A DNA stretch of 11,257 nucleotides from Flavobacterium sp. (GCA_005792865.1 SXQR01000282.1:1-11257), one strand, 5' to 3'; shown: positions 1 through 5,933, numbered from the stretch's first letter. The notes: generated by a model from the sequence alone, not told the origin. Translations and numbers: made by a program.

Positions 1-33
1 AGACCTCAAAGGTTTTCAAAACCTTTGAGGTCT
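1..33. repeat. 33-bp near-perfect palindrome
   Basis: Two perfectly complementary 16-nt arms (1-16 and 18-33) flank a single central base at 17. The left arm reads AGACCTCAAAGGTTTT. As RNA it would form a long hairpin closed by a small A/T loop, and it would do so from either strand. It could be a bidirectional terminator or a dispersed intergenic palindrome. I have the impression that very similar palindromes occur in other flavobacterial genomes, but could not check. It starts at the window edge, so it may extend further left. Confidence 0.85.
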
Positions 34-136
34 AAAATTAACTCGGCCCTTTCAGGCGTTGTTTGGGGATAGTCCGCCTTTTTTGTTAAAAGTTCGGAGG
101 CCCGTGACGCGGCATATGTTTGCGCTTCTAAAAAGA

Positions 137-180
137 GCCACGAGACGATCGGTTTACCCGTGGCAAACTACGTATCTTTG
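137..180 (+). promoter_or_regulatory. Promoter of the T9SS-sorted protein gene, with inverted repeat
   Basis: TATCTTTG at 173-180 matches the Bacteroidetes -7 box TAnnTTTG and lies 32 nt before the ATG at 213, which leaves a leader of about 25 nt. There is no clear TTG at the expected -33 position, only TTTAC at 153-157. A 6-bp inverted repeat, GCCACG (137-142) and CGTGGC (159-164), spans the -33 region and could be an operator, but the pair is short enough to be chance. Confidence 0.5.
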
Positions 181-212
181 CCCCCAAATCAGCACCTGCA
201 ACAATCCATGCC

Positions 213-1439
213 ATGAGAATAAAATTACCCTTACTCGTATTGCTCACCACCTTTTCCACCGTTGCCCAGCTTCAGGTCTTTACGGTGAATGTCAATACCA
301 ACGACCTGGTCTACGATTCGGTCACCAATAAGATCTACGCAAGCCTGCCCAGTTCAAACGGCACCAACGGAAACAGCATCGGGATCATCAGCCCAATTAC
401 TTACACGCTTGAAAATACGGCGTTCATCGGCAGTGAACCCACCGTGCTTGCCATATCCGATAACGGACAGTACATCTATTCGGGCTTTGCCGGATCTTCC
501 ACCGTGCGCAGGTTCGATGTGGCAACACAGACCGCGGGAATCCAGTTCGGGCTGGGATCGGATAACACAACGGGGCCTAATTATGCAGAGGATATCGAGG
601 TGATGCCCGGTTTTCCACAGACCATCGCGGTTGCAAGGAAGAACAATGGCTTTTCGCCAAGGCACGAGGGCGTTGCTATTTACGACGATAATGTCCAGCG
701 GCCTACGACCACGCCAGACCATACGGGCAGCAACCGCATCGAATTCACGGGCCCGAATTCGCTCGTGGGATATAACAACGAGACGACTGAATTCGGGATC
801 CGCAAACTGTCGGTTACGGCAAGCGGTGTCACCAATACCAGTGTCACGCAAAACGTGATGCAGAATTTCTACCTTGATTTTTCCTATCACAATAACCGCA
901 TGTACTCTTTTGATGGCAAGGTGGTCGACGTGAGCGGGGTGCCATATCTGGCCGGACAATTCACCGGTGCAACCGGGCCATCGGTATACGACACTTATTA
1001 CAACCAAGTAGCTTTTGCGAGTTATTCCGGAAGCGTGATCACCTTCAAACGTTACAATCCCGAAACATTCCTGCTGGCCAACAGCCTCGCCATCACGCAG
1101 GCTACCGGACCCGTAAAATCGATCATCACCTGTGGGAACGGTTGCTACGCACTGAACACCGCCAACAAGGTGGTCATCATCAAGGACTCGACCCTTTCAA
1201 CACCCGGAGCCGATTCCAATGCGATCGCGGTTGCGCCAAATCCCACAACCGGCTGGCTTCAGGTTTCAGGGATCGCCAATATCGCAGCCAGTGAAATCCA
1301 CGACCTGAACGGCCGTGTCGTGATGAGGTCTGGATCTGGCGAACAGGTCAATGTGGAAGGCCTTGAGAGCGGCCTGTATGTCATTAGGGTTTCGGACGAG
1401 GCCGGAAACGTGCTGGTTTCCAAATTCGTGAAAAAGTAA
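213..1439 (+). CDS. Secreted beta-propeller-like protein with T9SS C-terminal sorting domain
   Basis: A 408-aa exported protein. Residues 1-19 are a signal peptide: basic start MRIK, a hydrophobic stretch PLLVLLTTF, and likely cleavage near TVAQ. The body (about 20-335) repeats features of YncE/lactonase-type propellers, such as LVYDSVTNKIYAS, PTVLAISDNGQYIYSGF and TVRRFDVATQ, so a beta-propeller is inferred. The last ~72 residues (about 337-408) start with APNPTTG, continue with LNGRVVM and GLYVIRV, and end in a basic VSKFVKK. This is the layout of a type A T9SS sorting domain, so the protein should cross the inner membrane by Sec and the outer membrane by T9SS, then stay on the surface or be released. 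No catalytic motif is visible and the ligand is unknown. An ATG at 208 is out of frame; 213 fits the signal peptide. Confidence 0.85.
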   Translation: MRIKLPLLVLLTTFSTVAQLQVFTVNVNTNDLVYDSVTNKIYASLPSSNGTNGNSIGIISPITYTLENTAFIGSEPTVLAISDNGQYIYSGFAGSSTVRRFDVATQTAGIQFGLGSDNTTGPNYAEDIEVMPGFPQTIAVARKNNGFSPRHEGVAIYDDNVQRPTTTPDHTGSNRIEFTGPNSLVGYNNETTEFGIRKLSVTASGVTNTSVTQNVMQNFYLDFSYHNNRMYSFDGKVVDVSGVPYLAGQFTGATGPSVYDTYYNQVAFASYSGSVITFKRYNPETFLLANSLAITQATGPVKSIITCGNGCYALNTANKVVIIKDSTLSTPGADSNAIAVAPNPTTGWLQVSGIANIAASEIHDLNGRVVMRSGSGEQVNVEGLESGLYVIRVSDEAGNVLVSKFVKK

Positions 1440-1445
1440 AAAGCG

Positions 1446-1596
1446 GTCAGCTTTCAGCTGTCAGTTTTGATTGGATCCAAAGCGGTGGTTGTGTGATTTT
1501 GGGTTGATAGTTTGCAGTCATCGGTAATCAGTTGTCAGTACGACTGCGATAACCGATAACTTTTGGCTATCAGCTGTCTGCTGTCAGGGATCAGCT
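1446..1596. repeat. Degenerate NTCAGCT heptamer arrays, two blocks
   Basis: Block one holds three units at 1446-1466 (GTCAGCT, TTCAGCT, GTCAGTT). Block two holds four at 1569-1596 (ATCAGCT, GTCTGCT, GTCAGGG, ATCAGCT). Looser related words lie between them around 1517-1540. The same word, inverted, forms the array before purA at 5872-5899. Confidence 0.7.
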
Positions 1597-1683
1597 TGTG
1601 TCAGGTAATCGATAGCGATTTCTTTCAATTTGAATAACTCGCCGCGGTCATGCCTCGTTCGTCGTTCGACGTTCGACATTTAC

Positions 1684-1724
1684 TTCGCTGTTGCTCCGTT
1701 CAGTTCGCCCTTAGGGGTCGGGTC
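1684..1724 (+). repeat. Dispersed ~40-bp repeat, copy A
   Basis: This copy reads TTCGCTGTTGCTCC at its start, TTCAGTTCG in the middle (1699-1707) and TCGGGTC at its end (1718-1724). Copies B (4247-4283, inverted) and C (4429-4466, same strand) share this frame. Copy A is the most divergent, differing mainly between the central TTCG and the terminal GGGTC. Confidence 0.6.
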
Positions 1725-1821
1725 GGCGTTTATCAATTTTGCGGTTTTGCCGCGTGGGCCGTATCAAGATGCTCGCGAACTTGCGGGCGGTGGGTGGGGG
1801 AAAAAATATTTTAAGAAGCCC

Positions 1822-1847
1822 TCAGTCTGTCAGCGATCAGCTTTCGG
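1822..1847. repeat. Third NTCAGCT-type block
   Basis: TCAG occurs at 1822, 1830 and 1837, followed by TCGG at 1844, giving 7-8 bp spacing. It is the same word family as the blocks at 1446-1596, about 230 bp away, with copy A and the G-rich run in between. Confidence 0.55.
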
Positions 1848-1903
1848 TTGTGGATTCTCCTTTGCTCCCGATCAATGACGATGCCTTCGCTATCGAGCTT
1901 TGC

Positions 1904-1938
1904 GACCTTATGACCTTACGACCTTATGACCTTACGAC
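1904..1938. repeat. GACCTTAY octamer tandem array
   Basis: Four uninterrupted 8-bp units GACCTTAT, GACCTTAC, GACCTTAT, GACCTTAC are followed by GAC. The last base alternates T/C, so the array is also two exact 16-bp units. This suggests a duplication of a dimer. Confidence 0.9.
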
Positions 1939-1950
1939 TCCTCGAGCCGT

Positions 1951-1978
1951 CATTCGTCATTCGTCATTTGACATTCGT
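1951..1978. repeat. CATTCGT heptamer tandem array
   Basis: Four 7-bp units: CATTCGT, CATTCGT, CATTTGA, CATTCGT. The deviant third unit contains the TTG (1968-1970) proposed as the -33 element of the spoT promoter. Confidence 0.85.
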
Positions 1979-1998
1979 CGTTTTTCTCCCTACATTTA
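1968..1998 (+). promoter_or_regulatory. spoT promoter (TTG-N20-TACATTTA)
   Basis: TTG at 1968-1970 and TACATTTA at 1991-1998 fit the Bacteroidetes -33/-7 pattern with a 20-nt spacer; only the last base of TAnnTTTG differs. Transcription would start near 2004, about 12 nt before the ATG at 2016. This supports that start over an upstream in-frame ATG at 1926, which lies before the promoter. Confidence 0.55.
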
Positions 1999-2015
1999 GA
2001 CTTTCAACCTACGCT

Positions 2016-4235
2016 ATGCTGGAAATCGATCTGGAGAAGGAAAACAAGGCCATTGCCCAGGAATACAAGGAACTGCTGCGCATCAGTTACCAGACGCTGA
2101 GCGATGACGACAAAAAACTCATCCGCAAGGCCTTTGACTTTGCCGTGGATGCGCACAAGGACATGCGCCGTAAATCGGGCGAGGCTTATATTTTCCATCC
2201 GATAGCCGTGGCCAAGATTGTCGCCTCCGAAATCGGTTTGGGCGCCACCTCCATAGCGGCTGCTCTGATGCACGATGTGGTGGAGGATACCGACGTGACC
2301 ATCGAGCAGATCGAGAAGCTCTTCAATCCAAAGGTTGCCCAGATTGTCGAAGGGCTGACCAAGATCGCGCAGGTCAAGAAGGACATGAACATCTCGATGC
2401 AGGCCGAGAATTTTCGCAAGATGCTGCTCACCCTCAACGACGATGTCCGCGTGATCCTTATCAAGATCGCCGACCGGCTCCACAACATGCAGACGATGGA
2501 TTCGATGCCCGAGCACAAGCAGGTCAAGATCGCATCTGAAACCCTTTATATTTACGCACCGCTCGCGCATCGGCTTGGCCTCTACAACATCAAGACGGAG
2601 CTGGAGGACCTCGGCCTCAAATACACCGAACCCGAAGTTTACCGCGACATCGTTTCCAAGATCAAGGAAACCAAGGAGGAACAGGACGCCTACATCCGCG
2701 ACATCTCCAACGTGCTCCGGACGGCGCTGGACCAGGAGGGCATCGATTACCACATCAAGGGCCGCCCAAAATCCATCTATTCCATCAGGCGCAAGATGAA
2801 GGCGCAAAACGTGAGCTTTGACGAGGTCTATGACAAGTTCGCACTCCGCATCGTTTACAAGAGCAATCCGCATGATGAGAAATTCCTCGCGTGGAAGATC
2901 TATTCCATAGTCACCGATCATTACCGCCCAAGCCCCAGCAGGCTGCGCGACTGGATCTCATCGCCAAAATCCACGGGCTATGAGGCGCTGCACATCACCG
3001 TAATGGGACCCAAGGGACGATGGGTGGAGATCCAGGTCCGCAGTGAACGCATGGACGAGATCGCCGAGAAAGGTTACGCCGCGCATTACAAATACAAGCA
3101 GGGGGCTACCGAGGAAAGCGGGCTCGATGTCTGGCTGAACCTTTTGAAGGAGGCGCTCGAGAGTTCGGAGACCAATGCGGTCGATTTCGTGCAGGACTTC
3201 AAGATGAACCTGTACGCCAAGGAAATCTTCGTTTTTACGCCCAAGGGCGAGATCAAGTCATTGCCCAAGGGCGCCACGTCGCTGGATTTCGCATTCAGCA
3301 TCCACAGTGAAGTGGGCATCCGCACGCGCGGTACCAAGGTGAACGGGAAACTGGTTCCGCTCAATCACGAACTGCGCAGCGGCGACCAGATCGAAGTCAT
3401 TACCTCGCCCAATCAAAAACCGACGGTCAACTGGCTCGATTACGTGACCACTTCGCGCGCCAAGAACAAGATCCGCAATGTCCTGAACGAGGACATGAAG
3501 AAAATTGCCGAGGAAGGACGTGAAATCCTGACCCGGAAGCTTCGGCATCTCAAGATCACCATCAGCGAAAGCGTCATCAACGAACTGGTCAATTTCTTCA
3601 GGCTCAAGACCAGCCTGGACCTTTTTTACCGGGTGGGCATTGGCGCCATCGAAAACCAGCAATTGCGCGACTACGCGAACCAGCGTAGCAATACGCTCAT
3701 CAATTTCTTCAAGAAGACCATCAAGCGTTCGCCGCATACGGCCGACGAGGACATTCACAAACAGCAGCTCTCCTCCAATTACGACATGCTGGTCTTTGGC
3801 GCCGAACAGGACCGGCTGGACTACACGCTTTCCACCTGCTGCAACCCGATTCCCGGTGACGATGTGTTTGGTTTCGTAACGATAAATGAGGGCATCAAGG
3901 TCCACAAAAAGGACTGCCCCAATGCCATCGCGCTTCAGTCCAATTACGCCTACCGCATCATGACGGCCAAATGGATCGACTCCACCCAACAACAATTCAA
4001 GGCCATCCTCAAGATCACCGGAATGGACACCCTGGGCCTCACCAACAAGCTCACCAAGGTCATTTCAAACAACATGCACGTCAATATCCAGAGCATCTCC
4101 CTAAGCGGCGAGGCCGGCATCTTCAACGGCCAGGTAGCCGTCATCGTGCAGAACAATACCATCCTCAAGAAACTCATCGACAACATCAAGAAAATCGACG
4201 GGGTGGACAAGGTGACGCGGGTGTATAAAAATTAA
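2016..4235 (+). CDS. spoT: Bifunctional-type RelA/SpoT (p)ppGpp synthetase/hydrolase
   Basis: A 739-aa long RSH protein controlling the alarmone (p)ppGpp of the stringent response; cytosolic. Domains in order: HD hydrolase (about 45-195) with RRKSGEAYIFHP, HD pair H86-D87 in LMHDVVEDT, and KIADRLHNM (150-158); synthetase (about 245-365) with GRPKSIYSIRRKM, STGYEALH and EIQVRSERMDEIAEKGYAAH; TGS (about 400-463); the conserved CCNPIPGDDVFGFV element and a C-terminal ACT domain (about 663-739). Both catalytic halves keep their key motifs. The loop before the synthetase WISSPKS is RLRD (309-312), closer to the RxKD class of bifunctional enzymes than to the ExDD class of synthetase-only RelA. I chose ATG 2016 because residues coded upstream (from 1926) derive from repeat DNA and precede the promoter. 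Length is typical for the family. Confidence 0.95.
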   Translation: MLEIDLEKENKAIAQEYKELLRISYQTLSDDDKKLIRKAFDFAVDAHKDMRRKSGEAYIFHPIAVAKIVASEIGLGATSIAAALMHDVVEDTDVTIEQIEKLFNPKVAQIVEGLTKIAQVKKDMNISMQAENFRKMLLTLNDDVRVILIKIADRLHNMQTMDSMPEHKQVKIASETLYIYAPLAHRLGLYNIKTELEDLGLKYTEPEVYRDIVSKIKETKEEQDAYIRDISNVLRTALDQEGIDYHIKGRPKSIYSIRRKMKAQNVSFDEVYDKFALRIVYKSNPHDEKFLAWKIYSIVTDHYRPSPSRLRDWISSPKSTGYEALHITVMGPKGRWVEIQVRSERMDEIAEKGYAAHYKYKQGATEESGLDVWLNLLKEALESSETNAVDFVQDFKMNLYAKEIFVFTPKGEIKSLPKGATSLDFAFSIHSEVGIRTRGTKVNGKLVPLNHELRSGDQIEVITSPNQKPTVNWLDYVTTSRAKNKIRNVLNEDMKKIAEEGREILTRKLRHLKITISESVINELVNFFRLKTSLDLFYRVGIGAIENQQLRDYANQRSNTLINFFKKTIKRSPHTADEDIHKQQLSSNYDMLVFGAEQDRLDYTLSTCCNPIPGDDVFGFVTINEGIKVHKKDCPNAIALQSNYAYRIMTAKWIDSTQQQFKAILKITGMDTLGLTNKLTKVISNNMHVNIQSISLSGEAGIFNGQVAVIVQNNTILKKLIDNIKKIDGVDKVTRVYKN

Positions 4236-4246
4236 TGAGGAAATTT

Positions 4247-4283
4247 GACCCGAGCCGAAGGCGAATTGTATGCAGCGAAGCGG
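4247..4283 (-). repeat. Dispersed ~37-bp repeat, copy B (inverted)
   Basis: It begins 11 nt after the spoT stop. On the minus strand it reads CCGCTTCGCTGCAT, then CAATTCGCCT, then CGGCTCGGGTC. It aligns with copy C on the plus strand 145 nt downstream, so the two form an imperfect inverted repeat around an AT-rich spacer. Transcribed through, they could pair, but mismatches are frequent. Confidence 0.7.
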
Positions 4284-4402
4284 AATAAAAATTTGAAAAT
4301 GACATACGCGTAGAATGATCACGGTGGGAATCATATCAAACCAACACGAGAAAAATCAGATAATTTCTTAATTGACGAGTCCGGAAGAAGAAATCCATAT
4401 TC

Positions 4403-4427
4403 GTTAAATTAAGATTTGCAATTTAAC
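4403..4427. repeat. AT-rich 8-bp inverted repeat
   Basis: GTTAAATT (4403-4410) and AATTTAAC (4420-4427) are exactly complementary across a 9-nt loop. It sits just before copy C. It could be an operator or a weak hairpin; there is no following T run, so an intrinsic terminator is not supported. Confidence 0.6.
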
Positions 4428-4428
4428 T

Positions 4429-4466
4429 CTGCTATCGCTCCTTTCAGTTCGGCTGCGCCTCGGGTC
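4429..4466 (+). repeat. Dispersed ~37-bp repeat, copy C
   Basis: The left part is CTGCTATCGCTCC, the centre TTCAGTTCGGCTGCG, and the end CTCGGGTC. It is closest to copy B read on the other strand, and shares GCTCC, TTCAGTTCG and the terminal CGGGTC with copy A. The C/G-rich element stands out from the AT-rich DNA on both sides. Confidence 0.7.
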
Positions 4467-4472
4467 CCAATT

Positions 4473-4512
4473 TTCAAATTTCCAAATCTTCAAATTTTCA
4501 AATTTCCCAATT
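4473..4512. repeat. TTCAAATT octamer array
   Basis: Five contiguous 8-bp units: TTCAAATT, TCCAAATC, TTCAAATT, TTCAAATT, TCCCAATT. The array ends 3 nt before the proposed TTG start at 4516, so it occupies the place where the promoter and leader of the next gene would be expected. I see no TAnnTTTG box in it. Confidence 0.85.
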
Positions 4513-4515
4513 AAA

Positions 4516-4971
4516 TTGACTCCCATCATCTCCTCCACCCTACTCCTCAAAAAAATGCCCGGCAAGGGCGGCTGGACCTACATTGAACTGCCTCCGCGCA
4601 CCGACTTGCCCAAAAAGAGAAACGGCACGGTCAAGACCTTCGGAACCATCGACGGCCATGAACTGAAGGATTTCCACATTTGGTCCATGAAAAAAGGGGT
4701 CTTCATTCCCGTAAAGGCCGAAATCCGCAAGATCATCAAAAAGGAAGAGGGCGACGCGGTCGAGCTGATTTTGTACCTCGACGAGCCGGCACCCGTGCGC
4801 GAGGGCGATTTCCTGGAATGCCTCGCCACCGAACCAAGCCTCCTGGCAAAATTCAACGCACAATCGCCATCCGAACAGAAATCCATCATCGACTATATCT
4901 CCCAGGCCAAATCAGACGAGGAGAAAATCGTGAGGATGGGGAAGATGTTGGGGAAGTTGGAGGCAATGTGA
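4516..4971 (+). CDS. DUF1905 / OmdA (YdeI-like) domain protein
   Basis: A small soluble protein of 151 aa from the TTG start. The N-terminal part (about 8-95) carries the hallmarks of DUF1905 proteins: LLKKMPGKGGWTYIE (9-23), FGTIDGHEL, VFIPVKAEIRK and VELILYLDEP. The C-terminal part (about 96-150), with SPSEQKSIIDYISQAKSDEEK, resembles the OmdA domain named for YdeI and OmpD-associated proteins, sometimes described as bacteriocin protection. The biochemical role is not established, and I do not assign one. No signal peptide is visible. Start choice: family members, as I recall them, have about 10-20 residues before PGKGGWTY, which favours TTG 4516; the only in-frame ATG (4555) would begin at MPGKGGW. 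An octamer array abuts the start, and the stop codon lies inside the first degenerate unit of another array. Confidence 0.8.
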   Translation: MTPIISSTLLLKKMPGKGGWTYIELPPRTDLPKKRNGTVKTFGTIDGHELKDFHIWSMKKGVFIPVKAEIRKIIKKEEGDAVELILYLDEPAPVREGDFLECLATEPSLLAKFNAQSPSEQKSIIDYISQAKSDEEKIVRMGKMLGKLEAM

Positions 4972-5003
4972 AAATGTCCAAATGTGCAAATGTGCAGATG
5001 TGC
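4964..5003. repeat. AAATGTGC octamer array over the DUF1905 stop codon
   Basis: Five 8-bp units: CAATGTGA, AAATGTCC, AAATGTGC, AAATGTGC, AGATGTGC. The first contains the final codon and the TGA stop (4969-4971). CAATGTGAAAATGT at 4964-4977 is perfectly repeated, inverted, at 5048-5061, so this array and the next form opposite arms of a hairpin. Confidence 0.85.
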
Positions 5004-5045
5004 ACGTATACCAATTACCTCACAAGTTATCTCTGTGGTCAATTA

Positions 5046-5114
5046 GTACATTTTCACATTGATCAATTGGTACATTGAATTGGTACATTGGCACATTGAA
5101 CAATTGGTACATTG
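5046..5114. repeat. GTACATTG array with 24-bp higher-order unit
   Basis: Octamers GTACATTT, TCACATTG, ATCAATTG (5046-5069) form a 24-bp unit. It recurs as GTACATTG plus AATTG (5070-5082, shortened), then GTACATTG, GCACATTG, AACAATTG (5083-5106), then GTACATTG (5107-5114). The words are largely the complement of the array at 4964-5003. The last full unit supplies the TTG of the fur promoter. Confidence 0.85.
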
Positions 5115-5133
5115 ATGACAATCCGTACCTTTG
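5104..5133 (+). promoter_or_regulatory. fur promoter (TTG-N19-TACCTTTG)
   Basis: TTG at 5104-5106 and TACCTTTG at 5126-5133 match the Bacteroidetes -33/-7 consensus with a 19-nt spacer. Transcription would start about 4-7 nt past the box, which is at or within a few bases of the ATG at 5138. The mRNA would be leaderless or nearly so. The TTG lies inside the repeat array. Confidence 0.65.
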
Positions 5134-5137
5134 CCGC

Positions 5138-5635
5138 ATGACACAAGTCGACAACACCGCCAACCAGGAGACCGTGCGCAATGTGTTCACGAAGTACCTG
5201 GAAAACAACGGGCACCGAAAAACTCCTGAGCGCTACGCCATCCTGCAGGAAATATATGACAGCGTCGAACATTTTGACATAGAGAACCTCTACATCAAGA
5301 TGAAAAACAAGAATTACCGCGTGAGCCGCGCGACGCTTTACAACACCATCGAACTCTTGCTGGACTGCGGATTGGTGCGCAAACATCAATTCGGGCAAAA
5401 CCAGGCGCACTACGAGAAGTCATATTTTGACAAGCAGCACGACCACATCATCCTCACCGACACCGGCGAGGTCGTCGAGTTCTGCGACCCGCGCATCCAC
5501 ACCATCAAGAAGACCATCGAGGAAATTTTCGGGATCGAGATCCACAACCATTCGCTGTATTTCTATGGTACACGGAAAATGAATGATGACCCTGGCCCGC
5601 AGGGCGAATTAACCGGCGCCAATAATAAAAATTAA
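5138..5635 (+). CDS. fur: Fur-family metalloregulator
   Basis: A 165-aa DNA-binding regulator. The winged-helix half (about 10-85) has [15 protein letters not shown] and the recognition helix [18 protein letters not shown] (63-80). The dimerisation and metal half has [19 protein letters not shown] (100-118) and HNHSLYFYG (136-144). Candidate metal ligands are H45, E93, H101, D102, H103, H136 and H138. The usual CxxC zinc site (LDCG in E. coli Fur) is replaced by LTDTG, and the only cysteines are C77 and C116, so the structural zinc is probably absent or bound otherwise. Fur, PerR and Zur cannot be separated with certainty from sequence alone; the HxH plus NHSLY pattern favours Fur or PerR. 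ATG 5138 is preferred to an in-frame ATG at 5075, whose extra 21 residues would come from repeat DNA and the promoter. Confidence 0.9.
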   Translation: MTQVDNTANQETVRNVFTKYLENNGHRKTPERYAILQEIYDSVEHFDIENLYIKMKNKNYRVSRATLYNTIELLLDCGLVRKHQFGQNQAHYEKSYFDKQHDHIILTDTGEVVEFCDPRIHTIKKTIEEIFGIEIHNHSLYFYGTRKMNDDPGPQGELTGANNKN

Positions 5636-5690
5636 CCGTTGAAGCGCCGTAAATTGGGCAAACGGCCCGTGATATGGCGCATTTAAAATT

Positions 5691-5711
5691 TATAATTTAT
5701 AATTTATAATA
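5691..5711. repeat. TATAATT heptamer array
   Basis: Three contiguous 7-bp units, TATAATT, TATAATT, TATAATA, preceded by a partial unit AAATT. It is purely A/T and could open easily, but nothing ties it to a function. Confidence 0.8.
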
Positions 5712-5714
5712 TCT

Positions 5715-5805
5715 GGATGGGCGTTACCCTGCGGGTCGGGCTGTCGGCACTCGCTTTTTGGCGTTCCGCGCAAAAGAGCTCAAACAAAGCCTCCATCCCT
5801 AACGC
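5715..5805. repeat. REP-like palindromic element
   Basis: The ends carry GGATGG-GCGTTA (5715-5726) and CCATCC-C-TAACGC (5793-5805). GGATGG can pair with CCATCC, or GCGTTA with TAACGC, but not both in one simple helix. Inside are GCGGGTCGGGCT (5731-5742) and an imperfect hairpin (GCTTTTTGGCG 5753-5763 with an arm at 5768-5779). The word order GGGCGTTACCCT, GGGTCGGGCT, hairpin, CCATCCCTAACGC is one I associate with abundant intergenic repeats of flavobacteria; this is recall, not a search. Confidence 0.65.
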
Positions 5806-5871
5806 GAGCATCAAATAGTATTTAAATGTTAATAATCAATTTTTCAAGTTCCAATCAGCTGACGACTGAGC

Positions 5872-5933
5872 GCTGAAAGCTGAGAGCTGAGAGCTGACAA
5901 CCAACAACTAGCAACTAACCCCTAGCAACTAAC
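5872..5933. repeat. GCTGARA heptamers and a 12-bp direct repeat before purA
   Basis: Four 7-bp units GCTGAAA, GCTGAGA, GCTGAGA, GCTGACA fill 5872-5899. Then CTAGCAACTAAC occurs twice exactly (5908-5919 and 5922-5933), and shorter ACTA words continue to 5939, directly before the ATG at 5941. The heptamer is the reverse complement of the NTCAGCT word found before spoT. Confidence 0.85.

Larger units (their letters stand above)
1440..2015. other. Gene-free, repeat-rich gap between the T9SS gene and spoT
   Basis: No convincing gene or RNA lies in these 576 bases. The stretch is built largely from short degenerate repeats: TCAGCT-type arrays (1446-1466, 1569-1596, 1822-1847), one copy of a dispersed ~40-bp repeat (1684-1724), a G-rich run (1785-1800), an octamer array (1904-1938) and a heptamer array (1951-1978) that runs into the spoT promoter. 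No simple hairpin followed by a T run is visible after the stop at 1439. The short open frames here have repetitive, low-complexity translations and are not genes. Confidence 0.75.

Noticed and set aside
1630..1999. Two short plus-strand open frames in the gap before spoT
   Set aside because: They span several repeat families, have odd composition, no promoter and no recognisable similarity. A decayed gene cannot be excluded, but nothing supports one.
1926..2015. N-terminal extension of SpoT from ATG 1926
   Set aside because: The 30 extra residues are encoded by the heptamer array and the promoter, and RSH proteins do not need them.
2004..2921. A 305-codon open frame on the minus strand within spoT
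   Set aside because: It is fully covered by the conserved HD and synthetase domains of spoT on the other strand; the translation shows no domain.
4473..5114. CRISPR array
   Set aside because: The repeats are 7-8 bp, contiguous and degenerate, with no spacers of constant length and no cas genes nearby.
5075..5137. N-terminal extension of Fur from an upstream in-frame ATG
   Set aside because: The extra 21 residues come from the GTACATTG repeat array, and the promoter lies inside them. The family start fits 5138.
5644..5680. Intrinsic terminator after fur
   Set aside because: The stems are short (5 and 4 bp) with large internal loops, and no T run follows on the plus strand.
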